Shown one piece after another: positions 1-8,462 of a stretch of 33,435 nucleotides of DNA (its first letter is position 1; the number at the start of each line of letters is the position of its first letter). The notes under the pieces are model-generated. The model did not search any database. It was not told the DNA's origin and saw nothing but the letters and a program-made list of their open reading frames with translations. The position numbers and the translations under genes were made by a program. Origin of the DNA: Paracoccus binzhouensis (lineage in GTDB: Bacteria; Pseudomonadota; Alphaproteobacteria; Rhodobacterales; Rhodobacteraceae); the NCBI RefSeq assembly GCF_016446475.1, contig NZ_JAEHFP010000042.1, positions 1 to 33,435 of the forward strand. Direction: 5' to 3'.

Positions 1-84
1 ATACGAATGCATCTGCAAGATCTGGACATCAGAGCCCGACAGATTCATCCTAAACCCGATCCAACAGATGCCGGGACTGAACAG

Positions 85-1011
85 CTAGCCGCAGGGCGGG
101 ATGCGGAATGCGGCCTCGCGCACCAGGGCGCCCGGATGCGACACAACCTGCAGGCTGAAGTCATGCGCGGCGCGGATCGCCGTGACCGGATCGGCGCCGC
201 GCAGGCCGGCCGCCAGGAAGGCGGCGTTGAAGCTGTCGCCGGCGGCGGTGCTGTCCACCGGGGCGACGCGGGGCAGGCCCTCGACCAGCCGGCTGCCCTG
301 CGCGTCGGCCAGCAGCACCGGGCCGCCGCCGTTCTTGACCACCACCCGGCCGGCGCCCAGCCGCAGATAGCGCGCGGCGGTCGCCCGGGCATCGGCATCG
401 CCGAAATGCGCGATCTCGTCATCGAGGCTGGGCAGCAGCAGGTCGGTGCAGCTTGCCGCGGCCTCGATCCAGCCGCGCATCTCGGCGGCATCGGCCCAAA
501 GCCGCGGCCGCAGGTTCGGATCGAACACCACCTGCGTGCCCGCCGTCCGCGCCGCGCGCAGCGCCTCCAGCAAAGCCCGGCGCCCGGCCTCGGGCAGGAT
601 CGCCAGGGTGATCCCGGACAGGCAGGCGATGCGACAGCCGGCCAGCGCCGCATCCAGCCGTCCCGGATCGTCGGCCAGCCGCCGCGCCGCCGAATTGTCG
701 CGCCAATAGCTGAAACTGCGCTCGCCATCGCTGAGCGAGATGGCATAAAGGCCGATCTCGCGCTCGGGGTCGCGGGCGACATGGTCGGTGCCGATGCCCT
801 CGGCGGCCAGGAAGTCCAGCATCTGCCGGGAATATTCGCCGGTGCCGACGCGGCTGAAATAGCCGACCCGCCAGTCCGGGCCAAGGCAGCGGCGCAGATA
901 CCAGGCCATGTTCAGCGTGTCGCCGGCAATGCCCATCCGCCACAGGCCGCCGCCGGCCTGCGACAGCTCGACCATGGCTTCGCCGATGCAAAGGATCAGC
1001 GGCGCGCTCAT
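85..1011 (-). CDS. kdgK: 2-dehydro-3-deoxygluconokinase (KDG kinase, PfkB family)
   Basis: Predicted cytoplasmic kinase converting 2-keto-3-deoxygluconate (KDG) to its 6-phosphate, the entry to the lower Entner-Doudoroff steps. The 308-residue product has the usual length of PfkB sugar kinases. Visible motifs are an N-terminal GEAMVEL segment (10-16), YWRDNSAAR (102-110), FDPNLRPRLW (163-172) and the PfkB signature DSTAAGDSF (253-261), whose Asp259 is the expected catalytic base. The ATG is chosen because it overlaps the uxuA stop codon in an ATGA arrangement, implying translational coupling. It is the last complete gene of a gntR-uxuA-kdgK operon, and KDG is the product of both dehydratases and of KduD encoded here. 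Its partner KDPG aldolase is not seen. The symbol rests on motifs plus context; another PfkB sugar-acid kinase is possible but unlikely. Confidence 0.92.
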   Translation of the reverse strand: MSAPLILCIGEAMVELSQAGGGLWRMGIAGDTLNMAWYLRRCLGPDWRVGYFSRVGTGEYSRQMLDFLAAEGIGTDHVARDPEREIGLYAISLSDGERSFSYWRDNSAARRLADDPGRLDAALAGCRIACLSGITLAILPEAGRRALLEALRAARTAGTQVVFDPNLRPRLWADAAEMRGWIEAAASCTDLLLPSLDDEIAHFGDADARATAARYLRLGAGRVVVKNGGGPVLLADAQGSRLVEGLPRVAPVDSTAAGDSFNAAFLAAGLRGADPVTAIRAAHDFSLQVVSHPGALVREAAFRIPPCG

Positions 1012-2216
1012 GCCCGCGCCCCGTGGCTCAGCGCCCGTTCCACGCCGCGCAGCTCGGCCAGCCCCTTGAGCCGGCCGATGGCGGGATAGCCGGGCTGCCC
1101 GCCGCGGCCGATATCGTCCAGGATGTCCTGGCCGTGATCGGGGCGCATGGGGATGTTCCAATCGGCGCGGCCGGCCTCGCGGCGGCGGGCTTCCTCGCGC
1201 AGCACCGCGGCGACCAGCGCCACCATGTCGGTCTGGCCGCCCAGATGCTCGTCCTCGAAGAACGAGCCGCGGATCGCGTCGCTGTCGCGGCGCACATTGC
1301 GCAGATGCAGGAAATGCACCCGGTCGCCCAGCCGCTCCATCATGCCCGGCAGGTCGTTGTCCGGTCGCGCCCCCAGCGAACCCGAGCAAAGCGTGATGCC
1401 GTTCGCCGGCAGGTCCACGGCGGCCATGCGCTCGGCGTAATCGGCCTCGGTGGACATCACCCGCGGCAGGCCCAGCAGCGGAAAGGGCGGATCGTCGGGA
1501 TGGCAGCAGAGCCGCATCCCGATCTGCTGCGCGACCGGGGCGACCTGTTCCAGGAAGTCGTGGAAATGCCGGCGCAGCACCGCGTCCGTCACCGGGGCAT
1601 AGCGTTCCAGCAGCGCCCGCACGTCGTCCAGGGTGAAATGCTCGGCCGCGCCGGGCAGGCCGAAGACCACGTTGCCGGCCAGCTGCTCGCGCCGGGCCTC
1701 GTCCATTGCGGCGAAGCGGCGGGCGGCCTCGTCGCGGATCTCCTCGGGGAAATCCTCGGCCGCGCCCTTGCGCTGCAGGATATGGATGTCGAAGGCGGCG
1801 AAATCGATGAAGTCGAAACGCATGCAGCGCGCGCCGTTCGGCCGCCGCCAGGCCAGGTCGGTGCGGGTCCAGTCCAGCACCGGCATGAAGTTGTAGCAGA
1901 TCACCTCGATCCCCGCGTCGCGCAGGTTGCGCATCGAGGCGATCCAGTTCTCGACATGCGCCCGCCAGTCGCCGGTCTGGGTCTTGATCGCCTCGCTGAC
2001 CGGCAGGCTTTCCACCACCTCCCATGCCAGGCCCGAGGGCGCGCCGTCGGCCATCGCCGCCAGTTCGGCCTGCCGGCGGGCGATTTCCCCGGGCGTCCAG
2101 ACGGTTCCGGTCGGGACGTGGTGCAGGGCGGTGACCACGCCCTGAACCCCCGCCTGCAGCATATCCTCGACCGAGACCCGATCCTTGGGTCCGAACCAGC
2201 GCCAAGTATGTCGCAT
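1008..2216 (-). CDS. uxuA: Mannonate dehydratase
   Basis: Dehydrates D-mannonate to KDG in the hexuronate pathway. The 402-residue product has the family N-terminus (MRHTWRWFGPKDRVS, then a TALHHVP stretch), the segment HPDDPPFPLLGLPR, and ITLCSGSLGARPDND followed by FLHLRNV, all characteristic of UxuA. The family is metal-dependent (Fe/Mn), and the His/Cys residues in these motifs are the likely ligands. A clear GGAGGAG Shine-Dalgarno lies 4 nt upstream of the ATG, in the 22-nt gap after the regulator gene, and the gene overlaps kdgK by 4 nt. It works with UxuB (fructuronate to mannonate), encoded in the divergent operon. Length matches the family and nothing looks damaged. Confidence 0.95.
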   Translation of the reverse strand: MRHTWRWFGPKDRVSVEDMLQAGVQGVVTALHHVPTGTVWTPGEIARRQAELAAMADGAPSGLAWEVVESLPVSEAIKTQTGDWRAHVENWIASMRNLRDAGIEVICYNFMPVLDWTRTDLAWRRPNGARCMRFDFIDFAAFDIHILQRKGAAEDFPEEIRDEAARRFAAMDEARREQLAGNVVFGLPGAAEHFTLDDVRALLERYAPVTDAVLRRHFHDFLEQVAPVAQQIGMRLCCHPDDPPFPLLGLPRVMSTEADYAERMAAVDLPANGITLCSGSLGARPDNDLPGMMERLGDRVHFLHLRNVRRDSDAIRGSFFEDEHLGGQTDMVALVAAVLREEARRREAGRADWNIPMRPDHGQDILDDIGRGGQPGYPAIGRLKGLAELRGVERALSHGARA

Positions 2217-2238
2217 TCACTCCTCCGGGGAAACGGAA

Positions 2239-2946
2239 TTACAGGCCCAGCATCTCGGGCTGTTCGGCGCGCAGCCGCGCCAGCGTCTCGTGGATGCGCG
2301 ACAGGTGCAGGCCGATGGCGGCGACCGCCTTCTCCTCGTCCCGTTCGCGCAGGGCGGTCAGGATGACCTTGTGCTCCTCCATCGCGTTCTGGGCGTTATA
2401 GGACAGCGACAGGTAGCGGGCGCGGTCCATGTGGCCCTTGTTGTCCTTGACCAGGGTCCAGACGAATTCCAGCCCCGAGGCTGCGCAGATGTCGTGATGA
2501 AACTGGTCGTCCAGCGCATGGAAGCCACTGCGGTCGTCGGCGCGGATGGCGGCGTCCTGGCGCCGGATCAGCTCCTCCAGCGCGTCGTGGTCCTGCGGCG
2601 TCAGCAGCCGCACCGCCTCGCGCAGGCAGGCGGTTTCCAGCGCCAGGCGGATGAAATGCGCCTGGCGGATCGCCTCGGCCGAGATCTGCGTCACCACCGT
2701 GGCGCGTTGCGGGCGGATCTGGATGAAGCCCAGTTGCGACAGCCGGAAGAACGCATCGCGCACCGGCTGGCGCGAGACGCCCATCTGCGCGGCGACCTCG
2801 GCCTCGGACAGCCGGGCGCCGGGGGGCAGCGTCAGGTTGATGACCCGTTGGTAAAGCGCCTCATAGACCTGGTCGGTGACCGTGCGCGGGCGCAGGTCGT
2901 CCAGGATGGGCAGGGCGGCGGCATCTGTCGGCATCGGCGAAACCAT
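2239..2946 (-). CDS. GntR-family (FadR/FCD subfamily) regulator of uronate genes
   Basis: 235-residue transcription factor with an N-terminal winged helix-turn-helix (about 24-85; recognition region RLSEAEVAAQMGVSRQPVRD at 46-64) and an all-helical FCD effector domain (about 95-225). Its Asp/His residues (DDQFHHD around 146-152, and later His in EEHK and LHLSRIHE) fit the metal-binding pocket of this subfamily. UxuR and ExuR, the hexuronate repressors of enterobacteria, belong to the same subfamily. Its position at the head of uxuA-kdgK, facing uxaC and the transporter, makes it the likely local repressor, relieved by a uronate or a pathway intermediate (inference). No convincing Shine-Dalgarno precedes the ATG. 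A second Met four codons in (around 2934) is an alternative start. Confidence 0.9.
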   Translation of the reverse strand: MVSPMPTDAAALPILDDLRPRTVTDQVYEALYQRVINLTLPPGARLSEAEVAAQMGVSRQPVRDAFFRLSQLGFIQIRPQRATVVTQISAEAIRQAHFIRLALETACLREAVRLLTPQDHDALEELIRRQDAAIRADDRSGFHALDDQFHHDICAASGLEFVWTLVKDNKGHMDRARYLSLSYNAQNAMEEHKVILTALRERDEEKAVAAIGLHLSRIHETLARLRAEQPEMLGL

Positions 2947-2950
2947 GGCG

Positions 2951-2998
2951 TTGACGGTGTTGCCAGACTAGCATATTAGATGACTAGAGGAACCGCAA
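2951..2998. promoter_or_regulatory. Overlapping divergent promoters with an imperfect operator-like palindrome
   Basis: On the + strand TTGACG (2951-2956), a 17-nt spacer and TATTAG (2974-2979) form a good sigma70-type promoter for uxaC. On the - strand TTGCGG (2993-2998), 17 nt and TATGCT (2970-2975) form a promoter for gntR-uxuA-kdgK. The two -10 elements overlap. An imperfect palindrome CATATTAGATG (2972-2982) sits over both, flanked by CTAG at 2968-2971 and 2984-2987, and is a plausible GntR operator. The assignment is by eye and not tested. Confidence 0.6.
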
Positions 2999-3022
2999 GG
3001 CGATTCGGGAGGAGAGTTGCAG

Positions 3023-4429
3023 ATGCCGCTGCTGGACGAGGATCGGTTGTTCCCGCCCGAGCCGGCGCTGCGCGACCTGGCGCGGGCGCTTTACGAGGAT
3101 GTCCGCGACCTGCCGATCGTCAGCCCGCACGGCCATACCGATCCGCGCTGGTTCGCCGAGAACCGCGCCTTTCCCGATCCGGCGCAGCTGTTCGTGACGC
3201 CCGACCATTACGTGTTTCGCATGCTCGCCTCGCAGGGGGTGGCGCTGACCGATCTTGGCGTGCCGCGGGTCGATGGCGGCCCGACCGAGACCGACGGCCG
3301 CAGGATCTGGCGGCTGTTCGCCGGCCATTACCACCTGTTCGCCGGCACGCCGTCGCGGCTGTGGCTGGACCATTCCTTCCAGCATGTCTTCGGCATCGAC
3401 CGGCGGCTGTCGGCGGAAACCGCGGATTGGTATTACGACCATATCTCGGACTGCCTGGCGCGGCCGGACTTCCGGCCGCGGGCGCTGTACGAACGCTTCG
3501 GCATCGAGGTGCTCGCCACCACCGAGGCGGCGACGGACGATCTGCGCTGGCACCGGGCGATCCGGGACTCGGGCTGGCAGGGCAGGGTGGTGACGGCCTA
3601 TCGCCCGGACGGGGTGATCGACCCCGAGATGCCGGGCTTTGCCGGGAATGTCGCGCTGATGGGCCAGCAGACCGGCTTCGACACCGCGACCTGGGCCGGC
3701 TACCTGGACGCGCACCGGGCGCGGCGGGCCTATTTCAAGGAATTCGGCGCGACCTCGTCCGATCACGGCCATGCCAGCGCCCGGACCGAGGACCTGCCGC
3801 AGGCCGAGGCGGCGGCGCTGTTCCAGAAGGCGCTGCGCGGCGCGTGCACGGCGGCCGAGGCCGACGCCTTCCGCGGTCACATGCTGACCGAAATGGCGCG
3901 CATGAGCCTTGAGGACGGGCTGGTGCTGCAGATCCATCCCGGCGCACGGCGCAACCATTCCGATCCGGTGATGGCGATGTTCGGCCGCGACAAGGGCTTC
4001 GACATTCCCGGCCGCACCGATTACGTCGCCGCGCTGCGGCCGCTGCTGAACGCGGTGGGCATGCGCCCCGAGCTGACGGTGATCCTATTCACGCTGGACG
4101 AAAGCAGCTATGCGCGCGAGCTGGCGCCGCTGGCGGGGGCCTATCCCTGCCTGCGCCTTGGTCCGCCCTGGTGGTTCCACGACAGCCCCGAGGGCATGCG
4201 CCGCTTTCGCGAGATGACCACCGAGACGGCCGGGTTCTGCAACACCGTCGGCTTCAACGACGACACCCGCGCCTTCTGCTCGATCCCGGCCCGGCATGAC
4301 GTGGCCCGCCGGGTGGATTGCGCGTTCCTGGCCACGCTGATCGCCACCGGCCGGCTGGACCGCGACGAGGCGCCGAGACTGGCGCATGAACTGACCTATG
4401 GCCTCGCCAAGAGGGCCTATCGACTTTGA
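3023..4429 (+). CDS. uxaC: Glucuronate/galacturonate isomerase
   Basis: Isomerises D-glucuronate to D-fructuronate and D-galacturonate to D-tagaturonate, the first cytoplasmic step for imported hexuronates. The 468-residue protein has the amidohydrolase-fold start of the family, IVSPHGHTDPRWF (32-44), with a metal-binding-type HxH at His36/His38. It has typical UxaC segments such as LWLDHSFQHVFG near 115 and the C-terminal GFNDDTRAFCSIPARHDVARR. The ATG is preferred because GGGAGGAGAG (3008-3016 region) is well spaced from it. An in-frame TTG two codons upstream (3017) is possible but too close to the ribosome site. First gene of the rightward operon, directly behind the divergent promoter, 21 nt before dctP. 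Confidence 0.94.
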   Translation: MPLLDEDRLFPPEPALRDLARALYEDVRDLPIVSPHGHTDPRWFAENRAFPDPAQLFVTPDHYVFRMLASQGVALTDLGVPRVDGGPTETDGRRIWRLFAGHYHLFAGTPSRLWLDHSFQHVFGIDRRLSAETADWYYDHISDCLARPDFRPRALYERFGIEVLATTEAATDDLRWHRAIRDSGWQGRVVTAYRPDGVIDPEMPGFAGNVALMGQQTGFDTATWAGYLDAHRARRAYFKEFGATSSDHGHASARTEDLPQAEAAALFQKALRGACTAAEADAFRGHMLTEMARMSLEDGLVLQIHPGARRNHSDPVMAMFGRDKGFDIPGRTDYVAALRPLLNAVGMRPELTVILFTLDESSYARELAPLAGAYPCLRLGPPWWFHDSPEGMRRFREMTTETAGFCNTVGFNDDTRAFCSIPARHDVARRVDCAFLATLIATGRLDRDEAPRLAHELTYGLAKRAYRL

Positions 4430-4450
4430 CCGTTCATCGGGGAGGATGAC

Positions 4451-5434
4451 ATGAAACTGCTCAATACCACGCTTGCCGCCTTTCTTGTCACGGCGGCGTT
4501 GGCCGGCGCCGCCAGCGCGGAATGCGAGATCACCTTGCGTTCGTCGGACACGCATCCGGACGGCTATCCGACCGTCGAGGGCGTCAAGGCCATGGCGGCC
4601 GAGGTCAAGGAAAAGACCGGCGGCCGCATCTGCATCGAGGTCTTCCCCTCGTCCCAGCTGGGCGAGGAAAAGGACACCATCGAGCAGACCCAGTTCGGCG
4701 TCATCGACATGGTGCGCGCCTCGTTCGGGTCGTTCAACGACATCGTGCCGGTGACGCAGACCACCTCGCTGCCCTATCTGTATCGCTCCGAGGAGCACCT
4801 GCACAAGGTCCTGGACGGCCCGATCGGCGAGGAGATCGCCCGCCAGTTCGAGGAGCATGGCCTGGTCCCGCTGGCCTATTACGACGGGGGCGCGCGCAAT
4901 TTCTACAACGCGAAGAAGCCGATCCGCACCGTCGAGGACCTGAAGGGGCTGAAGTTCCGCGTCATGCAGAACGACGTCTTCGTGGACATGATGTCGGCGC
5001 TTGGCGCCAATGCCACGCCGATGCCCTATGGCGAGGTCTATTCCTCGATCCAGACCGGGGTGATCGACGGGGCCGAGAACAACTTTCCCAGCTATGACAG
5101 CTCGGGCCATGCCGAGGTGGCGAAATACTTCACCCTGGACCAGCACCTGATGGTGCCGGAACTGGTCGCCGTGTCCAAGACCCGCTGGGAAACGCTGTCC
5201 CCCGAGGATCAGGAGATCATGCGGACGGCGGCCCGGAACTCGGCCATCCTGCAGCGCAAGCTGTGGGCCGAACAGGAAAAGGCCAGCGAGGAGAAGGTCG
5301 TGGCCGCCGGCGCCGAGGTGGTCAAGGACGTGGACAAGACCGCCTTCATCGAGGCGATGGCCCCGGTCTACGAGAAATACGTGACCACCCCCGAAGCCAG
5401 GGACCTGGTCAAGCGCATCCAGGAAACCCAGTGA
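4451..5434 (+). CDS. dctP: TRAP transporter substrate-binding protein (DctP family), probable uronate binder
   Basis: Periplasmic solute-binding protein that delivers substrate to the TRAP membrane subunits. The 327-residue product begins with a Sec signal peptide (hydrophobic to about residue 22, probable cleavage ASA|EC). It shows the DctP signature: [12 protein letters not shown] with Arg170, the residue that normally pairs with the substrate carboxylate, then [21 protein letters not shown] (192-211 region). Arg149 in GGARNFY is a further likely ligand. Its place between uxaC and kdgF argues for a hexuronate or unsaturated uronate as substrate; this is inference from context. GGGGAGGATGAC precedes the ATG. 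A terminator-like hairpin follows the gene. Confidence 0.9.
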   Translation: MKLLNTTLAAFLVTAALAGAASAECEITLRSSDTHPDGYPTVEGVKAMAAEVKEKTGGRICIEVFPSSQLGEEKDTIEQTQFGVIDMVRASFGSFNDIVPVTQTTSLPYLYRSEEHLHKVLDGPIGEEIARQFEEHGLVPLAYYDGGARNFYNAKKPIRTVEDLKGLKFRVMQNDVFVDMMSALGANATPMPYGEVYSSIQTGVIDGAENNFPSYDSSGHAEVAKYFTLDQHLMVPELVAVSKTRWETLSPEDQEIMRTAARNSAILQRKLWAEQEKASEEKVVAAGAEVVKDVDKTAFIEAMAPVYEKYVTTPEARDLVKRIQETQ

Positions 5435-5451
5435 CAACCCGGTGACATCGC

Positions 5452-5480
5452 GGCCCGCGCCATCCGGCCGCGGGCCCTTT
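5452..5480 (+). terminator. Intercistronic hairpin between dctP and dctQM (attenuator or mRNA 3' end)
   Basis: Perfect 8-bp inverted repeat GGCCCGCG (5452-5459) / CGCGGGCC (5469-5476) with a 9-nt loop, followed by CTTTCTTTC. It resembles a weak intrinsic terminator. In this position it could let dctP mRNA exceed that of dctQ and dctM, since binding proteins are needed in excess. Inferred from sequence only. Confidence 0.55.
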
Positions 5481-5506
5481 CTTTCAAAGAACAAGGAGGG
5501 GATGCC

Positions 5507-6040
5507 ATGCAAGCCGGCATCGCTGCATTGTCGCGCCTGAACGGCTTTCTCAGCCGGGCCAGCCTGTGGCTGGCGGGAGCGGGGCTGGTCCTGATGACGC
5601 TGATCGTCTTCGCCCAGGTCTTCATGCGCTACGTGATGAACGACAGCCTGCTCTGGGTCGAGCCGGTGGCCATCCTGCTGATGAGCTGGTTCATCTTTCT
5701 GGGCTCGGCGGTCGGGGTGCACGAAAGCTTTCACATGGGCTTCGACGTGCTGCTGTTCTTCCTGCCCGACAGCGCCGGAACCTGGCTGAAGGGCCTGTCG
5801 GACCTGTCGGTGCTGTGCTTCGGCATCGGCATGGCGGTCTATGGCTGGCAGCTGATGGCCAAGACCTGGGGCACCACGCTGCCGGTGATCGGGCTGCCGG
5901 GCGGTTTCGGCTACATGCCGCTGTTCGCCGGCGGCCTGCTGATGACGCTGTTCGTGCTGGAGCATCTGCTGAAGCGGCTGACCGGCCGCATGGTCGAGGC
6001 CCAGCCGGACGCCGAAGACATCCTGATGACCGAAGCGTAA
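5507..6040 (+). CDS. dctQ: TRAP transporter small membrane subunit (DctQ family)
   Basis: 177-residue integral membrane protein with about four hydrophobic helices (roughly 19-42, 52-72, 92-115 and 133-156), the architecture of the small TRAP subunit. Family-like sequence includes MRYVMNDSLLWVEPVA, followed by the second helix and VGVHESFHMGFDV. It pairs with DctM to form the sodium-driven importer. AAGGAGGGGATGCC precedes the ATG and the gene ends 18 nt before dctM. The polar C-terminal tail is normal. Confidence 0.9.
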   Translation: MQAGIAALSRLNGFLSRASLWLAGAGLVLMTLIVFAQVFMRYVMNDSLLWVEPVAILLMSWFIFLGSAVGVHESFHMGFDVLLFFLPDSAGTWLKGLSDLSVLCFGIGMAVYGWQLMAKTWGTTLPVIGLPGGFGYMPLFAGGLLMTLFVLEHLLKRLTGRMVEAQPDAEDILMTEA

Positions 6041-6058
6041 CGGGGGCGGGGCAACATC

Positions 6059-7345
6059 ATGGAATACACGATCCTTTTCGGTGTCTTCACCCTGCTCATG
6101 CTGATCGGCACGCCCATCGCCTTCTGCCTGGGCATCTCGAGCCTGGCGACGGTGGTCTGGCTGGGCCTGCCGCCGCTGGTGGTGTTCCAGCGCCTGTCGG
6201 CGGGGATCTCGGTCTTCACGCTGATGGCGATTCCGTTCTTCATCTTCGCCGGCGACCTGATGGTCCGGGGCGGGATCGCCGCGCGGATCGTGCGCTTCGC
6301 CGGGTCGCTGATCGGCCATGTCCGCGGCGGGCTGGGGCAGGTGAACATCGCCGCCTCGACGCTGTTCGGCGGCATCTCGGGTTCGGCCGTGGCCGAGGCG
6401 GCGGCGGTCGGCGGCATCATGATCCCGCAGATGAAGGACCGCGGCTATGGCGCGGATTACGCGGTCAACGTGACCTCGATGGCGGCGCTGATCGCGCTGA
6501 TGCTGCCGCCCAGCCACAACATGATCATCTATTCGATCTCGGGCGGCGGGCGGATCTCGATCGCCGACCTGTTCACCGCCGGGATCGTTCCGGGGCTGCT
6601 GCTGGCGCTGGCGCTGTCCTTCACCGCCTGGATCGTCGCCGTGCGCCGCGGCTATCCGACCGAGCCCTTCCCCGGCCTTGCCAAGGTGTTCCGCTTCCTG
6701 CTGGAATCGCTGCCGGGGATGCTGCTGATCGCCATCATTTTCGGCGGCGTGCGGTCGGGCATCTTCACCGCCACCGAAAGCTCGTGCATCGCGGTGCTTT
6801 ACGCGCTGCTGGTGACGGTGCTGGTCTATCGCAGCATGTCCTGGCGCGATTTCGTCCATGCCACGCAGCAGGCGGTGCGCACCACGGCCATGGTGCTGCT
6901 GATCATCGGCATGGCCGGGGCCTTCGGCTGGCTGATGGCCTATCTGCACGTGGCGCAGATCTCGCTTCACTGGATGCAGTCGGTCTCGGACAATCCCTTC
7001 GTGATCCTGCTGATGATCAACATCGTTCTGCTGGTGCTGGGCACCTTCATGGACATGAGCCCGCTGATCATCATCACCACGCCGATCTTCCTGCCGGTGG
7101 TCAGCGCCTTCGGCGTCGATCCGGTGCATTTCGGCGTCATCATGATCCTGAACCTGGGCATCGGGCTGAACACGCCGCCGCTGGGGCCGGTGCAGTTCGT
7201 CGCCGCCGCCGTGGCCCGCATCTCGATCTGGGAGGCGATGCGCAGCGTCTGGCCCTTCTACGCCGCGGGGCTGGTGGTGCTCTTGCTGGTGACCTATGTG
7301 CCGGCGCTGTCGCTGTGGCTGCCGGCGCTGTTCCGGGGGCAGTGA
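6059..7345 (+). CDS. dctM: TRAP transporter large membrane subunit (DctM family)
   Basis: 428-residue polytopic protein with about twelve hydrophobic segments, the transport channel of the TRAP system. Diagnostic family segments are the N-terminal LMLIGTPIAFCLG, AIPFFIFAGDLMVRGGIAARIV, FGGISGSAVAEAAAVGGIMIP and PPSHNMIIYS, then the second-half repeat with NIVLLVLGTFMDMSP and GIGLNTPPLGPVQF. Length is typical and no disruption is visible. Its stop codon shares one base with the start of the next gene (TGATG), so the following cupin gene is translationally coupled to the transporter. Confidence 0.95.
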   Translation: MEYTILFGVFTLLMLIGTPIAFCLGISSLATVVWLGLPPLVVFQRLSAGISVFTLMAIPFFIFAGDLMVRGGIAARIVRFAGSLIGHVRGGLGQVNIAASTLFGGISGSAVAEAAAVGGIMIPQMKDRGYGADYAVNVTSMAALIALMLPPSHNMIIYSISGGGRISIADLFTAGIVPGLLLALALSFTAWIVAVRRGYPTEPFPGLAKVFRFLLESLPGMLLIAIIFGGVRSGIFTATESSCIAVLYALLVTVLVYRSMSWRDFVHATQQAVRTTAMVLLIIGMAGAFGWLMAYLHVAQISLHWMQSVSDNPFVILLMINIVLLVLGTFMDMSPLIIITTPIFLPVVSAFGVDPVHFGVIMILNLGIGLNTPPLGPVQFVAAAVARISIWEAMRSVWPFYAAGLVVLLLVTYVPALSLWLPALFRGQ

Positions 7346-7626
7346 TGGGCGATCCGGTCCGCACCGTGCTGGCCCATGCGCCCGAGCTGATGGTTGTCCG
7401 CTTCGCCTTCGCGGCGGGCGACCGGGGCGCGCCGCACAGCCACCCGCATGTGCAATCGACCTATGTCCGGTCGGGGCGCTATCGCTTCACCCTGGACGGC
7501 CGCGAATTCGAGGTCGGGCCGGGCGACGCCTTCGTCATCCCCTCGGGCGCGGTGCATGGCTGCACCTGCCTGGAAGCCGGCGAACTGATCGACAGCTTCA
7601 CCCCGCGCCGCGACGATTTTCTGTGA
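7345..7626 (+). CDS. kdgF: KdgF-like cupin (unsaturated uronate ketonisation)
   Basis: 93-residue single-domain cupin. In characterised KdgF proteins this fold speeds conversion of the 4,5-unsaturated monouronates made by pectate or alginate lyases into 5-keto-4-deoxyuronate (DKI). Cupin motif 1 is HSHPHVQSTYVRSG (around 31-44), where Gln stands in the place of the usual Glu; this Gln is a feature of the KdgF group. Motif 2 is GDAFVIPSGAVHG. The C-terminal CLEAGELIDSFTPRRDDFL closely follows KdgF. It starts on the last base of dctM and is 11 nt before kduI, which acts on its product. The protein is slightly shorter than many relatives but complete at both motifs. Confidence 0.85.
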   Translation: MGDPVRTVLAHAPELMVVRFAFAAGDRGAPHSHPHVQSTYVRSGRYRFTLDGREFEVGPGDAFVIPSGAVHGCTCLEAGELIDSFTPRRDDFL

Positions 7627-7637
7627 AAGGACATACC

Positions 7638-8462
7638 GTGACCCATGTCGAAACCCGTCAGGCGGTTCACCCGGACCATGCGAAGACCATGGATACCGAA
7701 ACCCTGCGCCGGCATTTCCTGGCGAAAGGCATGTTCCGGGACGGCCAGATCCGGCTGGTCTATACGCATTACGACCGCTTCGTGGTCGGCGGCGCAGTGC
7801 CCGGCGGCGCCGAGCTGGTGCTGGACCAGGTGGCCGAGACCCGGACCGCGACCTTCCTGGAGCGGCGCGAGATGGGTATCGTCAATATCGGCGGGCCGGG
7901 CCATGTCTCGGCCGCGGGCGAAACCTGGCGGATGGGGCAGGGCGACGTGCTCTACCTGGGCATGGGCTCGGGTCCGGTGACCTTCGGAGGAGAGGGGCGG
8001 TTCTACATCACCTCCTGCCCGGCGCATCGCGCCCTGCCCAGCCGCCTGATCACCGTGGCCGACGCGAAACAGGTGACCACCGGGGCGGTCGAGACCTCGA
8101 ACAAGCGCACCATCCGGCAGTTCATCCACCCGCTGGTGATGGAAAGCTGCCAGCTGGTGCTGGGCTATACCACGCTCGAGGACGGCTCGGTCTGGAACAC
8201 CATGCCCGCCCATGTCCACGACCGGCGGATGGAGGCCTATCTTTATCACGGCATGGAGCCGCAGGCCCGGGTGCTGCACCTGATGGGCGAGCCGCAGGAG
8301 ACGCGGCACATCTTCGTCGCCAACGAACAGGCGGTGATCTCGCCGCCCTGGTCGATCCATTCCGGCGCCGGCATCGGCGGCTATACCTTCATCTGGGCGA
8401 TGGCCGGCGACAACGTGGATTATACCGACATGGATTTCGTCCAGCCGGAGGACCTGCGTTGA
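7638..8462 (+). CDS. kduI: 5-dehydro-4-deoxy-D-glucuronate isomerase
   Basis: Isomerises DKI to 2,5-diketo-3-deoxygluconate (DKII). The 274-residue product has the double-cupin KduI sequence. The metal site is PAHVHDRRMEAYLY with His192, His194 and Glu199, plus His241 in PPWSIHSGAGIGGYTFIW. Each is exactly four positions lower than the E. coli ligands (196, 198, 203, 245). The start is GTG, not ATG: it is in frame and gives the family length, and AAGGA (7627-7631) lies 6 nt upstream. The stop overlaps the kduD start by 4 nt. Function is well supported. Confidence 0.95.
   Translation: MTHVETRQAVHPDHAKTMDTETLRRHFLAKGMFRDGQIRLVYTHYDRFVVGGAVPGGAELVLDQVAETRTATFLERREMGIVNIGGPGHVSAAGETWRMGQGDVLYLGMGSGPVTFGGEGRFYITSCPAHRALPSRLITVADAKQVTTGAVETSNKRTIRQFIHPLVMESCQLVLGYTTLEDGSVWNTMPAHVHDRRMEAYLYHGMEPQARVLHLMGEPQETRHIFVANEQAVISPPWSIHSGAGIGGYTFIWAMAGDNVDYTDMDFVQPEDLR

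Noticed and set aside
1..48. Possible start of another - strand gene at the left edge (16 open codons from an ATG at 48)
   Set aside because: Too short to recognise and without a well-spaced ribosome site. It could be the next gene of the gntR-uxuA-kdgK operon, but the window ends.
1012..2220. N-terminal extension of the kdgK frame through uxuA, giving a 711-residue fusion
   Set aside because: The extension is a frame-shifted shadow of uxuA. The PfkB domain begins at the ATG at 1011, which overlaps the uxuA stop in the normal way.
4085..7129. Very long open frame (about 1000 codons) on the - strand opposite uxaC and the TRAP genes
   Set aside because: Rich in His, Arg, Gln, Asp and Gly with no domain pattern, typical of the antisense of GC-rich genes with strong third-position bias. 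The + strand genes there are well-supported families.
7438..7480. KdgF-like cupin has Gln in place of the usual Glu metal ligand
   Set aside because: At first this looked like a lost ligand, but Gln at this position is a feature of KdgF proteins, so it is not an anomaly.
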